Assembly (NCBI GenBank): GCA_964549615.1
Contig: CAZJVP010000051.1
Span: 1-64,000, forward strand
Origin: CAYVLA01 sp964549615 [NCBI: uncultured Thermococci archaeon]
GTDB taxonomy: Archaea; CAYQAE01; CAYVLA01
DNA length: 64,000 bases
Reading direction: 5' to 3'
Part shown: piece after piece, positions 54,408 to 62,591 of the stretch
Layout: each line of letters starts with the position of its first letter
How positions within the stretch are numbered: the first letter of the stretch is position 1
The notes under the pieces: model-generated
The model's database searches: none
Told to the model about the DNA's origin: nothing
What the model saw: only the letters and a program-made list of their open reading frames with translations
Made by a program: the position numbers and the translations under genes

Positions 54408-55178
54408 GTGGTTTCCGTTCCACTTTTCGATCGCCTGAAGTACAGGGCGGGCATATTCGATCTGCGCGGGACCCTCGTCGATCTGGATGGTCGCTACAAG
54501 AAAGTCCTCTATCTGAAGACCGTAAGGGATTTCGGAAGGCGAACAGGCAACCGGTATTTGAGTTCATTCAACGAATCCGACTTGGAGCAGCTTCTCAGGA
54601 TGAGTGCCTCCAAGAGGGCCGAGGCATTGGAGCGGTTCGGGCTGGACCAGGAGACCTTCAACGAGGCCTGGCTCACTGACGATGCCCTGGCGATCAGGAT
54701 GAGGTACAGCCAGGTGCAGCCCGATGCTCGCGTGCTTCGGGTACTAAAGAGCAAGGGGGTTAAGCTTGGGATCGTGACCTCGGCCGTGAAGAGGGCCGCC
54801 GACATGGACGTGGGCCTACTGAAGGGCAAGATCGGCAGCAGGATATTCGACGAAGTCGTGATGACCTCCTACGAGCCAACCCTTGCGCCCAAGCCCGATC
54901 CATCCGCCATAAGGGCCTGCATGGCGAGGATGTCCGTCTCGCCCGACCAGACCTTCGGGGTTGGCAACTCTGACCGGGACATCGCCGCCTACAAGGCCGC
55001 AGGCATCCTCGACATCCTGATAGAGAGGCCAGGCGCGCTGGAGATGGGGGCTTCCGTAGAGAGAGGGTTGAAAGCGTCGATCAAGATCTCCAGCCTCGAG
55101 GAGCTAATCCCCATAGTCATACAGAGGGGATGGGTGTCAAGGCTCCTGTGGCGTCGACCCGTGCCTTCGGCGGTCTGA
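54408..55178 (+). CDS. HAD-superfamily hydrolase-like protein
   Basis: Motif I reads FDLRGTLVD: the nucleophile D18 is present, but the usual second Asp is R20. Motif II TSAVK and motif III/IV KPDPSAIR then GVGNSDRDIAAYKAAG are intact. C1-type cap covers about residues 30-100. 256 residues. The changed general acid/base could mean altered chemistry or a non-phosphatase role. GTG at 54408 fits a TATA-like acattaaagatcg at 54369-54381; an ATG at 54351 is an alternative. Confidence 0.75.
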   Translation: MVSVPLFDRLKYRAGIFDLRGTLVDLDGRYKKVLYLKTVRDFGRRTGNRYLSSFNESDLEQLLRMSASKRAEALERFGLDQETFNEAWLTDDALAIRMRYSQVQPDARVLRVLKSKGVKLGIVTSAVKRAADMDVGLLKGKIGSRIFDEVVMTSYEPTLAPKPDPSAIRACMARMSVSPDQTFGVGNSDRDIAAYKAAGILDILIERPGALEMGASVERGLKASIKISSLEELIPIVIQRGWVSRLLWRRPVPSAV

Positions 55179-55223
55179 TCCTCCTCCGAGCTCAGGCCGG
55201 GGGCTAGACCGAGCCTTCACAGC

Positions 55224-56414
55224 TCAGGCCAGGCCTAGGTCCCTGTTGATCTCCTCTTGGTATACCTCCACCTTGCAATCCAAGATGTCCTTGATGCTCA
55301 CCACTTCGCCCGTTGCAGAGGACTCGAATATCCCCATCGGGAGGGCTTCTGCTTCGGCGCCGAGCCGGCCATCGACCTCCACCTTGCCTCCGTCGAGCAC
55401 CGCCCTGGCGAAATCCCAGATCTCGATCGCCACCGTGGAGTTGAAGTCCCGTCTCATGCCGATGCCTCCTGGGAAGAGCTTAGCCTTCTGGTCGTCGCTC
55501 AGCTCTCTCAGCATCCAGCGTATGAGCCCGTCGACCGGCACGACGTGCTGACCGGGAACGTCCTCGGTCATGCTGCAAAGGCCCTTGTCCCAGCCCACGG
55601 ATCCTCTTGAGCCGTAGATGACCCTCTGCTCAAGGGACTCTCCCGGCGCGACGTTGCTCCAGGTCCACACCCCGCTCGACCCGCTCTTGAACTTCATCAG
55701 GGCGAGGCTCAGGTCCTCCACCGTGTACGGTGTCGGGTCCTTGCGCTCCGGCCACGAGCCGTACCTTACGCGCTCTAATGTCTTGGTTATCGCCGCCACC
55801 TTGTCTATGGGTCCCATGTTGTAGATGAAAAGGTCCGCATAGTGCACCCCCCCATCCAAGATCCAGCCCCCTCCAGCCTTCATCTTGTCGTGTCTCCAGC
55901 CCCATGCACCTAGGGAGTAGCTCAGCTGCTGCCAGAATATCATCCTTGGGTCCCCGATCTTTCCGGTGGAGATTGCCCAGTTTATAGCGCGGTTCTCGGC
56001 ACCCCTGCGATAGTTCTCGGCAACCGCGAGGATGAGGCCGTGGTCGTCGGCGGAGTCTATCATCGCCTTGCAGGCGCGCATCGTAATGCCCAGAGGCTTC
56101 TCCACGATGACGTGCTTTCCGGCCTCCATGCAGGCCAGTGCAATGGTGTGGTGGGATCGGTGTTCGGTGCAGATGTCAACTGCATCGATCTCCTCGGAGG
56201 CCAGCATCTTCTCGAGGTCCGTATACGCCTTAGGCATCTGCTTCTGAAACGCTGCTAAGTCTTTCGCCCTCTTCTGCGCAGCACCTTCGATCAGGTCGCA
56301 TGTTGCAACGACCTGCACGTCCGTCAGGCCCGCCGCGTTTAGCTGCCGAAGGCCCTCTACGTGGGCCCCAGATATTCCGCCGCACCCGATGAGTGCCATC
56401 CTGAGGGCAGCCAT
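55224..56414 (-). CDS. Gfo/Idh/MocA family oxidoreductase
   Basis: NAD(P)-dependent sugar dehydrogenase family. N-terminal MALIGCGGISGAHV Rossmann motif, EKPLGITMRACK with the catalytic-type Lys, and GGVHYADLFIY in the second domain. 396 residues. Substrate unknown. ATG 56414 chosen, with TATA-like TCATTTATATTTG about 35 bp upstream on the reverse strand; the longer frame overlaps the next gene. Separately promoted from the archaeosortase-like gene. Confidence 0.9.
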   Translation of the reverse strand: MAALRMALIGCGGISGAHVEGLRQLNAAGLTDVQVVATCDLIEGAAQKRAKDLAAFQKQMPKAYTDLEKMLASEEIDAVDICTEHRSHHTIALACMEAGKHVIVEKPLGITMRACKAMIDSADDHGLILAVAENYRRGAENRAINWAISTGKIGDPRMIFWQQLSYSLGAWGWRHDKMKAGGGWILDGGVHYADLFIYNMGPIDKVAAITKTLERVRYGSWPERKDPTPYTVEDLSLALMKFKSGSSGVWTWSNVAPGESLEQRVIYGSRGSVGWDKGLCSMTEDVPGQHVVPVDGLIRWMLRELSDDQKAKLFPGGIGMRRDFNSTVAIEIWDFARAVLDGGKVEVDGRLGAEAEALPMGIFESSATGEVVSIKDILDCKVEVYQEEINRDLGLA

Positions 56415-56500
56415 CTCGGTCACTGGCGCGCGCCTCGGTCCGGGCAAATATAAATGAGAACCGCGAGCCTCTTCAGGCTTGGCCGGCCCTACCAGCGTGG

Positions 56501-57358
56501 TCAATGACCTTTGCCCGCCTCAACGGGTCGGTCGCCGGCAAGCTGGGCTGGCGCTTTGGCGAAGTAGGTGACGATGACCAACCATGCCATGAAGAACCCG
56601 AAGCCGATCGCCGTGTGATAGTTCACCGCGACTTGGCCCCAGGCGATCACAGCGAAGACCACCGCGACGAGCCTCATTATGCTCGCAAGGTAGAATCCGA
56701 GCAGCGCTGCCGCGATCCAGCCCAGCTTCCTCGCGGTACTCTGCTTAGATTCGAGTATCGGGACGCACCCTATGAAGGCGAAAGCCATTATGCCCTTGAT
56801 GCCGGTGCAGCCATAATCGACCAAGAGCCCGCTCGGCGTGGAATCGGGAAGGAGGATCTTTGCTCCTTGGCTGGTGACCCGTCCACCGAGCATCCTCACC
56901 AGGGAGGCGACTACGCTGGCTAGCGTCTCTGCATAGCCCATGCGGTCGACGCAGAAACGTTCAACCGAGTAACCGGCGCCGATGATCCCGAGGAAGAGAG
57001 CGGGAACCCAGAAGACGACCAAGGGCCGGTAACCAAATAGCATTAGACAGAGGGCGAGGAAGACGCCGAGCATATCGAAGAGGCCGAAGATTCGGCTGGC
57101 TGGGTCTTGCAACAAAGACCTTATGACAACGCCGGCAATGAGTGCGGCGCCTAGAGCAACCTCCCAAAGCCTCGGCCTTTGCGCCAGACGGGGGTCCTTC
57201 TCCAAGTCACCCCATCTGAAGCCAAACCAGATCACCATGGTGAGTGGAACGACCCAGAAATACGTCCGGCTCGTGTGAAGCACGTAGAAGGTGAAGGGGT
57301 TGAGCAAGGCTAGGCAGAACAGGATGAGCAGCAGATGGAGTCGGCGCAGGGTCACCAT
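56501..57358 (-). CDS. Archaeosortase/exosortase-family transpeptidase
   Basis: Integral membrane cysteine enzyme that cleaves C-terminal sorting signals and fixes proteins to lipid. C184 in DYGCTGIKG, R229 in SIMRLVAVV and H248 in NYHTAIGF match the Cys-Arg-His triad of the family. About eight membrane helices in 285 residues. The neighbouring exported proteins end with a hydrophobic span and a basic tail, candidate substrates. The target subclass (PGF-, PEF-CTERM or other) cannot be named from this alone. Confidence 0.83.
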   Translation of the reverse strand: MVTLRRLHLLLILFCLALLNPFTFYVLHTSRTYFWVVPLTMVIWFGFRWGDLEKDPRLAQRPRLWEVALGAALIAGVVIRSLLQDPASRIFGLFDMLGVFLALCLMLFGYRPLVVFWVPALFLGIIGAGYSVERFCVDRMGYAETLASVVASLVRMLGGRVTSQGAKILLPDSTPSGLLVDYGCTGIKGIMAFAFIGCVPILESKQSTARKLGWIAAALLGFYLASIMRLVAVVFAVIAWGQVAVNYHTAIGFGFFMAWLVIVTYFAKAPAQLAGDRPVEAGKGH

Positions 57359-57689
57359 CGTCCCTCCAAACGCCTTGGGCCGCGGCGTGTTTAATGCTTG
57401 CCCCTGCGGGAAGCGGGGATCGGGAAGGTCTCAATCCTGGGCCTGGACGCCTCCTGGCCGGGCCCGCCGGGCATGCACCTACAAGCAGGAAAGCGCGATT
57501 TTAGGCCGCATGCGCGGTCGCGGGACGTTAGAGCACGGATGATGGAGCGCGGATGTTAGAGCGCGCATGGCAGTCGAACGGCAACGTCACGAACCAAACC
57601 GTCCAAGATCCAAGCATGCCCGCCCACGGGAACCCCCCGACGTTGACCGGAAATCCCTTGACAAGAGATAAATACCGATCGGGCGGTGC
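57359..57689. other. Intergenic region (331 bp) with 14-bp tandem repeat
   Basis: No gene recognised. It contains a three-unit imperfect 14-bp tandem repeat (57531-57572) and a TATA-like gagataaatacc near 57664-57675 preceding the CocE-like hydrolase gene. Confidence 0.5.
57531..57572. repeat. Imperfect 14-bp tandem repeat, three units
   Basis: Units gagcacggatgatg, gagcgcggatgtta and gagcgcgcatggca follow without gap at 57531, 57545 and 57559. Each begins gagc; they differ at two to five positions. Role unknown; possibly a binding array for a regulator of the downstream exported hydrolase. Confidence 0.55.
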
Positions 57690-60077
57690 GTGATGGGTGG
57701 GCGCCGAAGGATGAGCCGGCATATCCATGTCCTGCTCGCAGGGTTGGGTTTTCTGTGTCTGCTGCATCTGTGCATCGCCGACGCTGTGCAGACCTACATG
57801 GTTCCGATGAGGGATGGGGTGAGGCTGGCAACGGATGTCTACCTGCCGAGCGGGCAGGGCCCTTGGCCGACCATTCTAAGCCGCACCCCGTATGGCAGGT
57901 TCAGGATCGACGAGCTGACCGGGCGCGGCTACGCCGTGGTGACCCAGGACTGGAGAGGCTACTACGGATCCGAGGGCATCAAGATGCCTTTCGAGTCGGA
58001 TGGCTGGGGCGACCTCCAAGATGGGTACGATACGGTGGAGTGGATAGCGAGCCAGAACTGGTCGAACGGCAAGATCGGCACGTGGGGAGGATCGGCGCTG
58101 GGAATAACGCAGAACCTCATGGCCGGAAGCTACCCTCCACACCTCGTCTGCCAGCACATACTTGCCGGCGCGTCCGACCTCTACTCCCAGATGTTCTTCC
58201 AGGGCGGCGTCTTCCTGAAATCCATGGTGGAGTCCTGGTGGGCCGTGCACGGCACGCCCGAACACCTCGCGGAACTGCTGGCGCATCCCAGCTACGACCC
58301 AAGATGGGAGCTCTTGAACTCCGAGACGAGGGTCTCAGGAATGGCCTACCCCGCCCTGCATGTAGGCGGGTGGTACGACATCTTCCTGCAGGGCACCATA
58401 AACGCCTTCATGGAAAGGCAGTACAACGGCGGTCCGGGCTCGAAGGGCAACCAGAAGCTGGTCATTGGCCCCTGGTGGCACGGGGGGTTCGGAAAGACCA
58501 CGCAGGGTGAGCTGACCTTTCCGCCAAACTGCGTCTACACCGATGACTGGCTCGATACCTTCCGGCTCTACGACTACTGGCTAAAGGGCATCGACAACGG
58601 CTATACAGCCATTCCGACCGTTCGCTACTACGTGATGGGCGATGTTGACGATCCCTCGGCGCCAGGCAATGAATGGAGGTCTGCGGATGGGTGGCCCATC
58701 CAGCACACCAACATCTCCCTTTACCTATCCGAAGTTGGCCTGAGCTTCCAGCCCGGCCCGGCCGGCGCAAGAAGCTACCATTATGATCCGAACAACCCTG
58801 TCCCCACCGTCGGGGGCGCTAATCTGGTTCTTCCATCAGGTCCGATGGATCAAAGGAAGGTCGAGGAGAGAAGCGACGTGCTCGTCTTCACAAGCGAGCC
58901 CCTGGACTACCCCGTGGAGGTAACCGGGAGGGTCTTCGTGGAGCTCTTCGCATCATCATCGTGTCCCGACACCGACTTCATGGCTAAGCTGACCGATGTA
59001 TATCCCGACGGACGTTCGATGCTCGTGCTTGATGGGGCAATCCGTGCGCGACACAGAAACTCGATGGAGGCGGAGGATTTCATGGAGCCGGGCAACGTCT
59101 ACGAATTCAGGATCGATCTATGGTCGACCAGCATCGTGTTCAACAAGGGACACAGGATCAGGGTCGACATAACGTCCAGCAACTACCCCAGGTTCGATCC
59201 CAACCCCAACACGGGACATCCCTTCAGGGCCGACGCCGAGACGAGGATTGCCAATAACACCGTCTACTATGGGGAGCTGTACCCTTCGAGGATCGTATTG
59301 CCCTTGGCCGGCCCGGACACGGATGGCGATGGCCTCTACGACATCATGGATCCCTTCCCCCGCCGCGCCGGGCCGATGCCGACGCTGGAGGAAATGCACG
59401 GGGAGATGCAATCCCTAGATGGCTTGATCGCCTCGGTCAAGGACCTCAAGCTGCTGCGCATCTTGGAGGAGGGCAGCCGAGTTGCGAAGGCACGCTTGAC
59501 GGAAGGCGACCTAGTCGCCGCAGGGCACTTGGTGGACACCCTGGAGGCATGTCTGCCCTACGACCCCTACGAGATCTCGCTCGCGGAGGCGCGCGGGCTT
59601 GTGGACGCTGCTCTCGACGAGGCATCTGCGGCTTTGCGCGAGGGCAGGCTCCTAGACACGATCGAATGCGTACGGACGGGTTGGATGCTCGGTACCCTCA
59701 GGACCGGACTGGAGGGGGGTCGCGCGGGTCCCCTCCTCCGCTACCTCTCGGAAGCTCTGGACCTGTTGAGGGCCGGCCGATGCTCCGATGCAGGAAGGCT
59801 TGCGGGGTGGACCAATCGAACTGATGTCAGGTCGCTGGCCGTGAGAATCCAGATCGCCAAGGAGGCAGGGGCCGCCCCATCGGATCTGGCGATGATCGAG
59901 TCGATGATGGACTCGGCGAAGGACAGGTTCCTGCTGCGTCAGTTCGCTGGCTCGGACTCGATGCTCGCGATCATCGATCAGAGGCTTGCAAGCTTGGGAT
60001 TCCCGGTGGCCGAGAGATGGTCCCTCGCGTGTCTGGTTGCGGCCCTGCTGACGTATGGAAGGCGCAGGATCGTCTGA
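57690..60077 (+). CDS. Exported CocE/NonD-family hydrolase with C-terminal anchor
   Basis: Signal segment at residues about 12-31. An X-Pro dipeptidyl-peptidase/CocE-type hydrolase follows: WGGSALGITQ with S135, the oxyanion region QDWRGYYGSEG and IGPWWHGG for the catalytic His; a jelly-roll domain (PLDYPVEVTGRV) lies at about 395-530. Then a calcium-type DTDGDGLYDIMDPFP motif, about 220 residues of helices and a C-terminal FPVAERW-span-GRRR tail, a candidate archaeosortase signal. 795 residues. Activity may be as ester, amide or proline peptide hydrolase. ATG 57711 is an alternative start. Confidence 0.85.
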   Translation: MMGGRRRMSRHIHVLLAGLGFLCLLHLCIADAVQTYMVPMRDGVRLATDVYLPSGQGPWPTILSRTPYGRFRIDELTGRGYAVVTQDWRGYYGSEGIKMPFESDGWGDLQDGYDTVEWIASQNWSNGKIGTWGGSALGITQNLMAGSYPPHLVCQHILAGASDLYSQMFFQGGVFLKSMVESWWAVHGTPEHLAELLAHPSYDPRWELLNSETRVSGMAYPALHVGGWYDIFLQGTINAFMERQYNGGPGSKGNQKLVIGPWWHGGFGKTTQGELTFPPNCVYTDDWLDTFRLYDYWLKGIDNGYTAIPTVRYYVMGDVDDPSAPGNEWRSADGWPIQHTNISLYLSEVGLSFQPGPAGARSYHYDPNNPVPTVGGANLVLPSGPMDQRKVEERSDVLVFTSEPLDYPVEVTGRVFVELFASSSCPDTDFMAKLTDVYPDGRSMLVLDGAIRARHRNSMEAEDFMEPGNVYEFRIDLWSTSIVFNKGHRIRVDITSSNYPRFDPNPNTGHPFRADAETRIANNTVYYGELYPSRIVLPLAGPDTDGDGLYDIMDPFPRRAGPMPTLEEMHGEMQSLDGLIASVKDLKLLRILEEGSRVAKARLTEGDLVAAGHLVDTLEACLPYDPYEISLAEARGLVDAALDEASAALREGRLLDTIECVRTGWMLGTLRTGLEGGRAGPLLRYLSEALDLLRAGRCSDAGRLAGWTNRTDVRSLAVRIQIAKEAGAAPSDLAMIESMMDSAKDRFLLRQFAGSDSMLAIIDQRLASLGFPVAERWSLACLVAALLTYGRRRIV

Positions 60078-60247
60078 CGCCGCCGTCTGGATCCTAGTTG
60101 GTGTCAAGAGGGTTGAGCACCGGTACGAAGATCGGGTGAGGCGGACGCGGCCGCCTCCGCCGAATCACTGTCTCCGGATGGGAGTGAGGAACGCCGGAAA
60201 AAGAGTTAAGAGGTTCCACAAGAGACGCACACTGCGGAGGGGGTAGG

Positions 60248-61495
60248 ATGCGGCCTTGGCAGTTTCCGGGCTGCCTCATACAAGGCTTTGTTGCGCTTGC
60301 CTTGCTTGCGCCGGCCTGCCTAGGAGCCGGAAGGCTCAACATCTTGGCCATCGGCCAGGTAATGCCCGGCGAATGCTTGGTCCCGATGTGGTTTGACGCC
60401 GATCCGCTGGTGAGCTACGTCCTCATACCGACCGATATCGACGTCATGGGCGGACAGGGCGTCGCGGGACAGCGCGTCATGGAGGATGCATGGCGCAGGT
60501 ACATAAGGATCTACTTCCCAAAGACCAGGCAAGCTCTTGTCCAGGGCTTTGAGTTCCTCGTTTTCCCCGACGGATACATCGAGCCCTTCACCGCCGCCCA
60601 GAAATCCGACATCAGGTACGCGTTGGAGAACGGCCTCGGGGCCTTCGTGACGATGGGCGGGGACCTTTCGGGTCCGACATACAAGTCCTATCCAGGTTGG
60701 AAGAACTCCGTGCTTTACGAGCTCATGCCCGTCGAGTTGACCGACAACATGAGGCAGGATGGATCTGTTTTCACCATCAAGGTGCTCAAGGATGACCCTG
60801 CCGTTCTTTCGGCTTTCATTCCCTTCGGCATAGAAAGGGTACCCGGATCCGGTTTCACCTACCTATATCCCAGGGAAGGCGCCACGACTTGGGCCCGGCT
60901 TTTCTCCAGCGGACTTCCCTTAGGGGCGCCAGGCGCCTGGCTTGTGTCCTGGAGGTGTGGGCCCAATGGCGGGGACTTCTGGACGGTTGCGGATGACCTT
61001 GATCATCCGTGGTGGTCGTTCCAGCGAAACCAATACAATATGGACATATTCCTCAACATTCTTCTGTATTCGACCGGCCGCAGGCTCCCCGACGACATCC
61101 TCCTGATCCATGACCTGCGGAATCGCTACTGGAAGTACAACCAGGAAAAACTCTTGTTGATGTCGCTGCTTGAGTTCGTGGATAGGTTCGGGGGAAACAC
61201 GCGGTCGATCGAGAACGAGATAGGGGCAGTGGACCAGGAGAAGGAGACGTCGTTTGACCAGTATAGGCGCCAGGAGTTCAGCGAAGCATTGGACACGATA
61301 GACGCAGCCATAAAGAGGATCCTAGAGACGGCAAACAACGCAATGAAGCTGAAGGACCGCGCCTTGATGTGGGTATACGTGACGGAGTGGTCTGCCGTTA
61401 CGGGGACGCTGGCGGTGTCGGGCTTGGTGGTCTACAGCCTCCTGGTGAAGAGGAGACTGTACAAGGAAGTGAGGGTTACTCGATCGGGAGCCTAG
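60248..61495 (+). CDS. Exported GATase-like protein, paralog of 35454 gene
   Basis: Signal segment with a possible lipobox (LAPAC), then a GATase-like domain beginning LNILAIGQVMPGE and containing the flavodoxin-like strand EFLVFPDGYIEP. The C-terminal third (LLLMSLLEFVDRFGGNT, a helical part, a membrane span near VTGTLAVSGLVVYSLL and basic tail KRRLYKEVR) parallels the 35454-36731 product over about 120 residues. No catalytic Cys evident. 415 residues. ATG 60248. Follows the CocE-like hydrolase by 170 bp in the same direction. Confidence 0.7.
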   Translation: MRPWQFPGCLIQGFVALALLAPACLGAGRLNILAIGQVMPGECLVPMWFDADPLVSYVLIPTDIDVMGGQGVAGQRVMEDAWRRYIRIYFPKTRQALVQGFEFLVFPDGYIEPFTAAQKSDIRYALENGLGAFVTMGGDLSGPTYKSYPGWKNSVLYELMPVELTDNMRQDGSVFTIKVLKDDPAVLSAFIPFGIERVPGSGFTYLYPREGATTWARLFSSGLPLGAPGAWLVSWRCGPNGGDFWTVADDLDHPWWSFQRNQYNMDIFLNILLYSTGRRLPDDILLIHDLRNRYWKYNQEKLLLMSLLEFVDRFGGNTRSIENEIGAVDQEKETSFDQYRRQEFSEALDTIDAAIKRILETANNAMKLKDRALMWVYVTEWSAVTGTLAVSGLVVYSLLVKRRLYKEVRVTRSGA

Positions 61496-61528
61496 AAAAG
61501 TGGGTCTCGCCTTTTCCCCGTCGGTTGC

Positions 61529-62488
61529 TTAGGCTAGTGCTATCAATCCCACCCCGAGGGCCATGATCGCCGCCGCGATGAGCTTCAGGTTGGTTCTCTC
61601 CTCCCCCAATATCTCGAAGCCGAACAGGACCGCGAACATGATCGACGTCGAGCGAAGCGAGATGACGTATGAGACCTCGACCGTTCGCATGGCAAAGAGG
61701 ACCAAGAGATACGAGAAGATGCACAGGAAGCCCACCGCGATGGCTTGCCTCCAAGATTTCGACGCGCCCATCCGCATCCTCGCAAGTCCGTAGCGTCTGA
61801 GGAAGAGCGGTGAGAGGAGCAGGCCGCAGACCGTAAACGTCAGGTAGAGGTAGACCACGGGGTCGACCAGCGAAACGCCGACCTTGTCTATGGTCTGATA
61901 GAAGGATATGCAGAGACCCGTCGCGATCGCTGCTGCGGATGCGGGGCTTGCCAACCTGGCAGCCGTTTGCCCGAGAGACAGCCCGCCCTTGGCCGGTTGA
62001 TGGAAGAGATAGATGGATAGCATTGTGAGCAGAATTCCAGCCCAGCCGATGCTCGAGGGTCGCTCCCCAAGCAGCATGAGCGCCCAGGTCAGCGTGAGGA
62101 CAGGCGCCAGCCCCCTGGCCAGAGGGTAGGCGTGGGACAGATCACCCCGGGAGTAGCTCCTTCCAAGGAGCAAGAAGTAGAAGCAGTATACCGAGCCGGT
62201 GCCGAGGATGCACATCCATCCCTGCCAGGGGATATCCGTGCCGGGCGCGGTCAGGAGGAAGAGAGGAGTGTACAGCAGTATCGCAGCCCAGACATACAGA
62301 AATGAGAAGAGTGCTTTGTCTTCGGACTTCTTGAAAAGGAGGTTCCAGTAGGCATGGAGCAGGGCGGAGACCAAGACGAGGGCCACTGGGAATAGGATCG
62401 TACGATCACCGGCGGGTGCAGGTACGAGATACCCGGGGATATGAATCTCCTGTCGATCCCCATCGAGAACGCTGATATTCCAGAGCAC
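61529..62488 (-). CDS. EamA/DMT-family permease
   Basis: Ten membrane helices in two similar halves, as in the drug/metabolite transporter group; first helix VALVLVSALLHAYWN and ERPSSIGWAGILLTM mark the family. 319 residues from 62488, but a GTG at 62386 fits the usual N-terminus better. Substrate unknown. It lies divergent from the glycosidase-like gene at the right edge. Confidence 0.8.
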   Translation of the reverse strand: MLWNISVLDGDRQEIHIPGYLVPAPAGDRTILFPVALVLVSALLHAYWNLLFKKSEDKALFSFLYVWAAILLYTPLFLLTAPGTDIPWQGWMCILGTGSVYCFYFLLLGRSYSRGDLSHAYPLARGLAPVLTLTWALMLLGERPSSIGWAGILLTMLSIYLFHQPAKGGLSLGQTAARLASPASAAAIATGLCISFYQTIDKVGVSLVDPVVYLYLTFTVCGLLLSPLFLRRYGLARMRMGASKSWRQAIAVGFLCIFSYLLVLFAMRTVEVSYVISLRSTSIMFAVLFGFEILGEERTNLKLIAAAIMALGVGLIALA

Positions 62489-62591
62489 AATCTCGAGTTG
62501 GGATCATGCGGTGGCGGGTTGATTTTGGTCCCAGTGTCAGGGGCGAGCGCTCACAAAGCTTTTTGAAAATCCGTCTCCAGTTGAGGTTCGC

